Source of the DNA: Epiperipatus broadwayi
Taxonomy: Eukaryota > Onychophora > Udeonychophora > Euonychophora > Peripatidae
Assembly (NCBI GenBank): GCA_028023455.1
Contig: JAQFVV010000320.1
Location: forward strand, 496,001-560,000
Length of the DNA stretch: 64,000 nt
Reading direction: 5' to 3'
Position 1 is the first letter of the stretch; each line of letters begins with the position of its first letter. The position numbers and the translations under genes are program-made. The notes under the pieces were generated by a model that saw only the letters and a program-made list of their open reading frames with translations, was not told the DNA's origin and did no database searches. This document shows, piece after piece, positions 58,220-64,000 of the stretch.

Positions 58220-60314
58220 TAGGTTTTTATCTTCCCCGGTAAATAAATTTTCAAGTACCTTTATTTTAATAATTTGTACACGTTACTTGAAACACTATAT
58301 ACCAAAAAAAAAAAGTATTATATATAAATTTAATGATATATGTGAAATTATCTTTTTTTAGTTAGCTATTTATTTTCTCATATTGCTCTGCAAATTAACA
58401 ATCTTGATTATCCTTCCTTTTTAGATTTAATTTTTTTTTTTTTACTGTGTTTACTTATATAAACTTCGTGTTTTTATTTTTGCTATTATCAATAATTTCC
58501 TGACATCAATCTTGATTTATTTATTATTTTTGAATTACTGTACTTTAGTAAAAAAAAGTACCATGTGATTAAATATGAACTTAATATTTATTACTGGCAC
58601 GATTTTATTTATGAAAAGCCTGCCCTTTTCTCTAATAAGTAGTTTATCTCGTTTTTATCTTATACAAAGCAAAGGGGTTAATTTGTTGAACTAGATATAT
58701 ATTAGATGAATTTAGAAATTGAAATGCATTAATAGATTCAAATAACAAATGCAAGTAAACACGAAGTTTTTCTTCACCACAAATCTCTAATCATCCTCTG
58801 ACATTTCATTAAAATAAGTGAAAATAAATAATGGAATCTTAATAGAGAATATATTCTATCCAGCCGGGGGGGGGGGGTATAATCTTTCATTAATTTTATT
58901 TGAAATATATTTATACTTAAAATATCATTATAGTCAAACATATTTTCAATAATTTATGGCAATTTAAGTCAGACTATACATTTTAAATAAAAAATAAATT
59001 TATGTTAGACATTTTTTTTATATTCATGTTATTAATCTGTGTAAAAAAAATATATTTCACTTAATTTCTATCATCTTGTTGGCCTTTTTTATTTCAGTAA
59101 TGGTATAATATAAATTATTTAATTATTCCTTTTTATTTGATTGTTTATTCAGTAACTTTTTTATGCTTAATAAAGTTTATTTTTAAAAAAAAGCTGGACT
59201 AGTATACTTTCCTGTTCAAATCAGTTTGATTTCAAATGTCTCAGATTTTCAACTATCAATATTAATATATCTTCTCATGCTATAAACTCTTTTGCATATT
59301 CAACTATTTTTAAACAATAAACAAATATTTATATCACTCCTTCATTCATGACTTTTCTTTCATTTGTCCAACAATTTATCCATAACAGAAAGCAATATTT
59401 TCTAAGGCAATAAACCTAAACCATGTGCGGTTGAAAATACGAAGATAGGGACCTCTACAGGTCTTAACCAAAGCTTACGCATTGGAAGACCTCATTTATA
59501 TGTGTATTTTTCTTTATATAAGTTTTAATTCATCAGTTATTTTTAAATCTGTTTTTACTTACCATTCGAGTTCTGCCTTTAAATTTCCATAGTTACTAAT
59601 AATTCTACATTTATTTTATTATTCATAATGTCATATGTTTTATTTTGATTAAAAGAATTTTGTGTTTCAGTAATACAAAGTTTAAGAATCCTTTTGACAA
59701 TTTTTAAGTTTTTATAGCTGCTGAAAGTTAGGATTTAATTTTATGCATTATCCTTTTTAACCTTGGAGTACAGTAATAGATGATTTGTCCAATAGTAAAC
59801 TTATATACCATAAGATGTCATTATTATGTTCATGAATGCATCCAAATATAATAGTTATTTAATGCCTTTGATATTAAAGCAATTATAATATAAAGTAATA
59901 ATGTCAAAATAATAATCTAGTTGCATTAAAATATAATACATAGCAAATACAAAATATCAGTTATATTACTAAATATTGTTTGAGTTGTATGTTGTCCAAA
60001 AAATTGTAAATAAAGAGAAACCTTAAGAGCCATAAATTTAGTAACTTTTATAAATCTATATCACTTATGGTATGGCAGCAGCCATTTTTTCTTCTTAGAA
60101 TTCCGTCAGTAAATCTTGCAATTTTAAAGATTTATGAGAACTTAATTGTTAACTGCATTTTCCTTCTGATTTTAATAAATTGAAGTAGACACATTTTTTT
60201 CTTCCAAAAGTTTGATATAATTTAATATTTTATTTAATTAAATGTTTAAATTTTTAAAAAAATCTCTGAAATATTTTCTTTTAAGTTATAAAGTAATATT
60301 TATTCAGGCACAAA
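58220..60314. other. AT-rich DNA with a 12-G run
   Basis: G12 at 58866-58877. A less AT-rich patch near 59425-59490 (GTGCGGTTGAAAATACG) shows no family match. No gene supported. Confidence 0.5.
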
Positions 60315-60868
60315 TATAATATATATATGCACGGATAATGAAGCTAGAAAATATATGTTTAAAAGCGAAATTTTACTAAAATATATAACTATTAAATTAT
60401 AGAGCTTAGCATTTTCAAGAGACTACTTGCTCTCATACTCATAGCTGCCGTTGTTATAACTGTATTGTGGAAATGGAAATTTATGCAAATTGATGCAAAT
60501 GAGTTATAACTGCCATTTCTGAGACAATGCAAAGCATGCTTCTTTTCTATTGATGAACTTTGGGTCACTAGCTATATGAAGTGTCTCTCTAATTTTGTAT
60601 AGAGAGGTGTTTCATATAGCTAGCAATCCCAAGTCCATCAATAGAAGAGAAGCATGCTTTGCACTGTCTCAGAAATGGTAGTTATACTCATTTGCATAAA
60701 TTTCCATTTCTATTTCTACAACAGCAGCTATGAGTATGAGAGCAAGTAGTCTCTTGAAAGCACTAAGCTCTATAATTTAATAGTTTTATATTTTAGTAAA
60801 AATTCACTTTTAAATATATATTTTCTAGCTTCATTATCTGTATATACAGCACATATATATATATTTGT
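60315..60868. repeat. 550-bp palindrome, foldback family E
   Basis: Two arms of about 250 bp pair almost throughout: GATAATGAAGCTAGAAAATA, TTATAGAGCTTAGC, AGAGACTACTTGCTCTCATAC, AAATGGAAATTTATGCAAAT, CTGAGACAATGCAAAGCATGC and CACTAGCTATATGAA at the left, with their reverse complements at the right. The centre near 60590 is TCTCTCTAATTTTGTATAGAGAG, itself a hairpin. Noncoding. Confidence 0.78.
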
Positions 60869-61128
60869 TTATAATGTTTAGTGAAGTAATAATTTAAGTA
60901 TTTTAAATTATAAAATGAAAGGTATTTGTAAAAGAAAAAAAACATATTCCAAAGTAAGGTGCAAATTTAAAAAAGAATGATTCATCTATTATAGATATAG
61001 CCACAAAACAATGGCAAATTTTTGCCTCTGTTGCTTGATCTCCTAAAATGGCTAAGGTTGGAACCATGTTAAAATATAATTTTTTGATAAAAATAAAAAA
61101 TCATTAAATATATGAATAAAAGTTACAG
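60869..61128. other. AT-rich DNA without a recognised feature
   Basis: Nothing supported. Confidence 0.5.
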
Positions 61129-61341
61129 ATGGTTTTTTTAAAGTCTGCAAAGTTTAGTCAGGAATCTGAATCGGTAACTCCAAGCTATTCACTGCAAGCA
61201 ATAAATGTCTATAGATTTCAAAGTTTATATGAATTTAAAGGCATCAAAACAGCTGGAGAGGTCATGTCTGTTGTTAATAGGACTGTTATGACATTTCTGA
61301 TAGAATTTTGGAAAATAATAAAAAAAGAATATTGTTCATAA
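61129..61341 (+). other. unrecognised open frame, possible exon
   Basis: The 70-codon frame begins at an ATG that directly follows TTACAG, a possible splice acceptor. Composition is more even than in chance frames here (Ser, Glu, Val, Lys, Thr, Gly all present), with SQESESVTPSYSLQAINVYR and GIKTAGEVMSVVN. I recognise no domain. No donor or partner exon was identified, so it may be chance or a relic. Confidence 0.18.
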
Positions 61342-61918
61342 CAAATGCTTAATTGTAATATTCATTCAAAATTGCATAGAGCAAAATTCTAAAGAATTCC
61401 TTTTTATTATGCCAATAATAAGATTTTTAAGTCATCATCCAATAGTGGATATTTTTTCCCAAAGATTCATTTGTGGTTTGCTATTAGTGATATTCTGCAT
61501 GTCAAATTTGATGTCAATTACACTATGAATAATAAAAAATAACTAATAAACAAACTGGAAAAGAAAAAAAACATTTTTGGATGTCTGAAACATAATCTAA
61601 GCAGGATTTATGAAACATAATGAGAAGTATTATAATATAGAATTTATTTATCAAATAAAACTTGTATTTTCTTCTTTATCAACAGAATAGGCCACAAAAT
61701 GAAGATGAGAACATGAGATAAGAATCCAAGAGCAAAGAAGGGTGACAAGTATCAGGTTTATCAGGAAAGTCGCATTAGTATCAAAAGTTGTGTTCATATG
61801 ATAAATGCATTTTTAGTTTTTTTGCTAAATACTTAAGAACGGCTGATAAGTTCCAAAAAATTTTATGAGAAGTTTATCTCAGGAATTGAGAAATTTAATA
61901 CCTATTCATCTAATCTAT
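61342..61918. other. AT-rich DNA without a recognised feature
   Basis: Nothing supported. Confidence 0.5.
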
Positions 61919-63000
61919 TGTAACGGGATATATATTGTAACAGTCAAAACATGTGTATCTCGTTAATATAGTGCAGAATTCGACCACCACACAGAAAAAA
62001 ATTTAACTATGTAACAGTCAAAACACGTGTATCTCGTTAACATAGTGCAGAATTCGACCACCACATAGAACAGCAGCACCATCGAGTAGCGAAGCCACCC
62101 ATGGTACCGAGTTCGAACATAGTTTATCGGTTCCACACTACAATCTACGGAACAACGCCTCTGATGCGACATAAGTAAACACTTCTTTAGGCACGGTGGT
62201 CAGGGAGATGCACGAGATTCATGGTTTTGTTTCCGAGCTGGCCAACAATCAAACGAATATTAATTCACATATATATAATCGAGGAAATATATATAATGGG
62301 CATCGAATAAATGAAAACTTAACTACAGACGTACAGTTAAAATTATTTATTTACGTATTTAATAAAAAAAACATTATTAATGTTATTAATCATATTTTAT
62401 ATTCAGAGTTTCAATAGCTAATTGGCAATTTTACTATATATAAAAATACATTTATTTATAAAGAGCATTCATTTATATGATGGCGTAATCTAGCTACCTA
62501 AGGTTCCCGAGTGAGTATTTCTAATGCGTACTGTAGGGGATTTATACTTTGCACTGCAAAAGTCATCCGTGGCGGCGGACATACATTTATTTAATAAAAA
62601 TATTTATTTACGACTAAGGGCGAACATTTATTTGAGAGTGGATGACGAAGATAATGCCGAGGCGGAGTGATATAGAGAATGATAAACTAAATAAAGGAAC
62701 ATGTGGTACGCTTTAGAAGGGCAATATAAAATGGCAGCACTGAAACTGCAATGCCGTGAATAAGTTTATAAGGGCTTCGGGTTGGTCTCTGCCTCGACCC
62801 GAAGAGGTAAGGTGTCACATGAGCATAACCAGGAACAAGCGGTCCATGTCGCAATTTGCCAGCTGGCTGCATGATGGTCGTCAAGCCCTACGGGAACATT
62901 ATCATGTCCACTTGTGTAGGACGACTGGGGTTAATTCAACCCTATAGAATCCGGAGTATTCACGGCATGGAATGAGCCATCGTGGCTTCAAAACGTAACA
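61919..63000. mobile_element. GC-richer island, possible solo LTR
   Basis: About 1.08 kb, bounded by TGTAACGGG at 61919 (or TGTAACAG at 61936) and CGTAACA at 63000, so it has TG...CA ends of the same style as the LTRs at 49147. It is clearly richer in GC, with a tandem duplication at its left end and TATAAAA at 62725-62731 in a GC-richer setting. No internal region or second LTR is seen. Open frames inside it (61963-62172 minus, 62196-62417 plus, 62687-62884 minus, 62756-62947 plus) show no known domain. No clear target duplication was found. It could instead be a host regulatory or exon region. Confidence 0.38.
61936..62070. repeat. two-copy tandem duplication, 74-bp period
   Basis: TGTAACAGTCAAAACA(T/C)GTG followed by TATCTCGTTAA(T/C)ATAGTGCA and GAATTCGACCACCACA occurs at 61936 and again at 62010. 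Confidence 0.85.
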
Positions 63001-63706
63001 CTTGTATAAGATCTAAAAGATTATGGTAATATTTAACTAGATTTCAAACTCGGCCCCCCATTATCAACGTTGACTGAAAGAAAATTGGTGACTGTCAAAT
63101 AAATGAAATTTCCGTAATTATTCATTAAAATTTAATAGTAAAAAATATCTAAAAAGGGGACTTATTACAGCGAGCATGCCAGCTATTACGAAGTAGTAGA
63201 CCCTGCATTACAATAACTGATTCTTTGAATGCGTGTCGATTTATATGAAATTTAAGTTATTTATAAAGCAAATATTAATGACAATTCGACACGCATTCAC
63301 TGTTCAAGCGATTATGGATTTAGCTTTAAAACTAAGACAATTATGAGAAGGTAATAGTTCAATGATAATTATAAATAAAGTGGAGATTTGAGAAATACAC
63401 ACCTAAGAAGGATAGGGGGAGGTAAGCTAGATTATGCGAGAAATTTACAGATTACATTAATTCTCAAATTTTAGTTTCACAAAATTACAATTTTAACATT
63501 TAGAAGTTAGACAAATAGTAGGAGATGAGATATAGCTTATTTTACTAGAGTACTCTATAATTTGGAATACACACACAGGTACCTGTTTTATAAGATGTTT
63601 TCGTCCATTTGTTTAATAGTAGATTGTTCGTGATTAGCAGTTTTCTTTCTTGTCTTTGGTTTTTTTTTATTGATTTTAACAGCAGCGGCTTTCTTGTTTA
63701 TTTCAG
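63001..63706. other. mixed AT-rich DNA with one hairpin
   Basis: Contains the hairpin at 63226-63300. The polypyrimidine stretch at its right end leads into the candidate exon. Confidence 0.45.
63226..63300. repeat. hairpin with 14-bp perfect arms
   Basis: TGAATGCGTGTCGA pairs with TCGACACGCATTCA around an A/T-rich loop of about 45 bp. Confidence 0.7.
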
Positions 63707-63784
63707 GCAGCAGATCATTATGGTGTTTTTACGATGGGCAAGGTGAAGTTCGGCATCTGGTGGGCCATCTCCGATGGAGAATAA
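63707..63784 (+). CDS. candidate terminal coding exon, unrecognised
   Basis: A good splice acceptor, CTTTCTTGTTTATTTCAG, ends at 63706 after a long pyrimidine-rich tract. The following frame encodes AADHYGVFTMGKVKFGIWW and AISDGE, then TAA at 63782-63784. Base composition changes sharply to GC-rich and balanced over exactly this stretch, which argues for coding DNA. The peptide is too short for me to assign to a family, and upstream exons were not found, so the phase is unproven. The alternative is another GC-rich repeat fragment. Confidence 0.28.
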   Translation, partial: AADHYGVFTMGKVKFGIWWAISDGE

Positions 63785-64000
63785 TCTCGGTGCTTACTCG
63801 TCATACCTTGGCAATATCAATTTATTTTAAGATATTTTAGACTCTCCACTCGAGAGCAAAGCTAAAATTCAAGTGAAAGTCTCCAGCAAGTCCAAGATGG
63901 CCTCCTTTTTTTTATCTTGATCTTTTAATTTTTCTGTTGAGATATTTTTAGGTTTTCTTTATCTTGCCCTCAGGATAATCAATGCTTTTGCTGGTTTTAA
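63785..64000 (+). other. possible 3' UTR or intergenic DNA
   Basis: Moderately GC-richer up to about 63900 (CTCCACTCGAGAGC, GTCTCCAGCAAGTCCAAG) and then T-rich. No AATAAA was noticed before the window ends. Confidence 0.25.

Overview
The window is eukaryotic, strongly AT-rich, gene-poor DNA from an animal genome, most likely an invertebrate. That assignment rests on the mix of mobile elements: RTE-type and CR1/L2-type LINEs, a Penelope-like element with GIY-YIG, Ty3/gypsy-type LTR elements, hAT and mariner relics, and tRNA-derived SINEs. No bacterial operons, rRNA genes, CRISPR arrays or complete host genes were seen. The only possible host coding sequences are a short terminal-exon candidate at 63707-63784 and an unrecognised open stretch at 61129-61341.

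Layout. 0-2 kb: decayed gypsy-type pol pieces. 2.7-11.9 kb: AT-rich DNA with foldback repeats, one roughly 100-bp SINE and an unclassified coding relic at 10.3-11.2 kb. 12.1-14.0 kb: a 5'-truncated, fairly young RTE LINE on the minus strand. 14.0-21.5 kb: foldbacks, a gypsy RNase H-integrase relic and a six-copy inverted repeat array carrying a 79-bp MITE. 22-29 kb: a decayed CR1/L2-like LINE (PHD finger and SGNH esterase in ORF1; endonuclease and reverse transcriptase in ORF2), split by a hAT element and by a 1.4-kb foldback, each flanked by 8-bp target duplications. 29.3-30.3 kb: a mariner relic. 31-42 kb: foldbacks, tRNA-like relics and LINE scraps. 43.7-48.5 kb: an old gypsy element with 0.93-kb LTRs, an internal deletion, and a Penelope-like element nested in its 5' LTR. 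49.1-55.8 kb: a very young LTR element with 2.1-kb LTRs that codes only for a Gag-like protein. 55.9-56.5 kb: a gypsy integrase relic. 56.5-64 kb: AT-rich DNA with a second SINE, a 550-bp palindrome, a GC-richer LTR-like island and the possible terminal exon.

How the parts work together. Almost nothing here is autonomous. The best preserved element is the Gag-only LTR retrotransposon: its LTRs are nearly identical, and it would need reverse transcriptase and integrase from another element. The nesting gives a relative order. The CR1/L2-like LINE is older than the hAT and foldback inside it, the old gypsy is older than the Penelope-like insertion in its LTR, and the Gag-only element is among the latest arrivals. 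Foldback repeats are unusually dense, with at least a dozen copies in several families. All calls come from reading sequence and translations by eye; edges marked approximate could shift by tens of bases.
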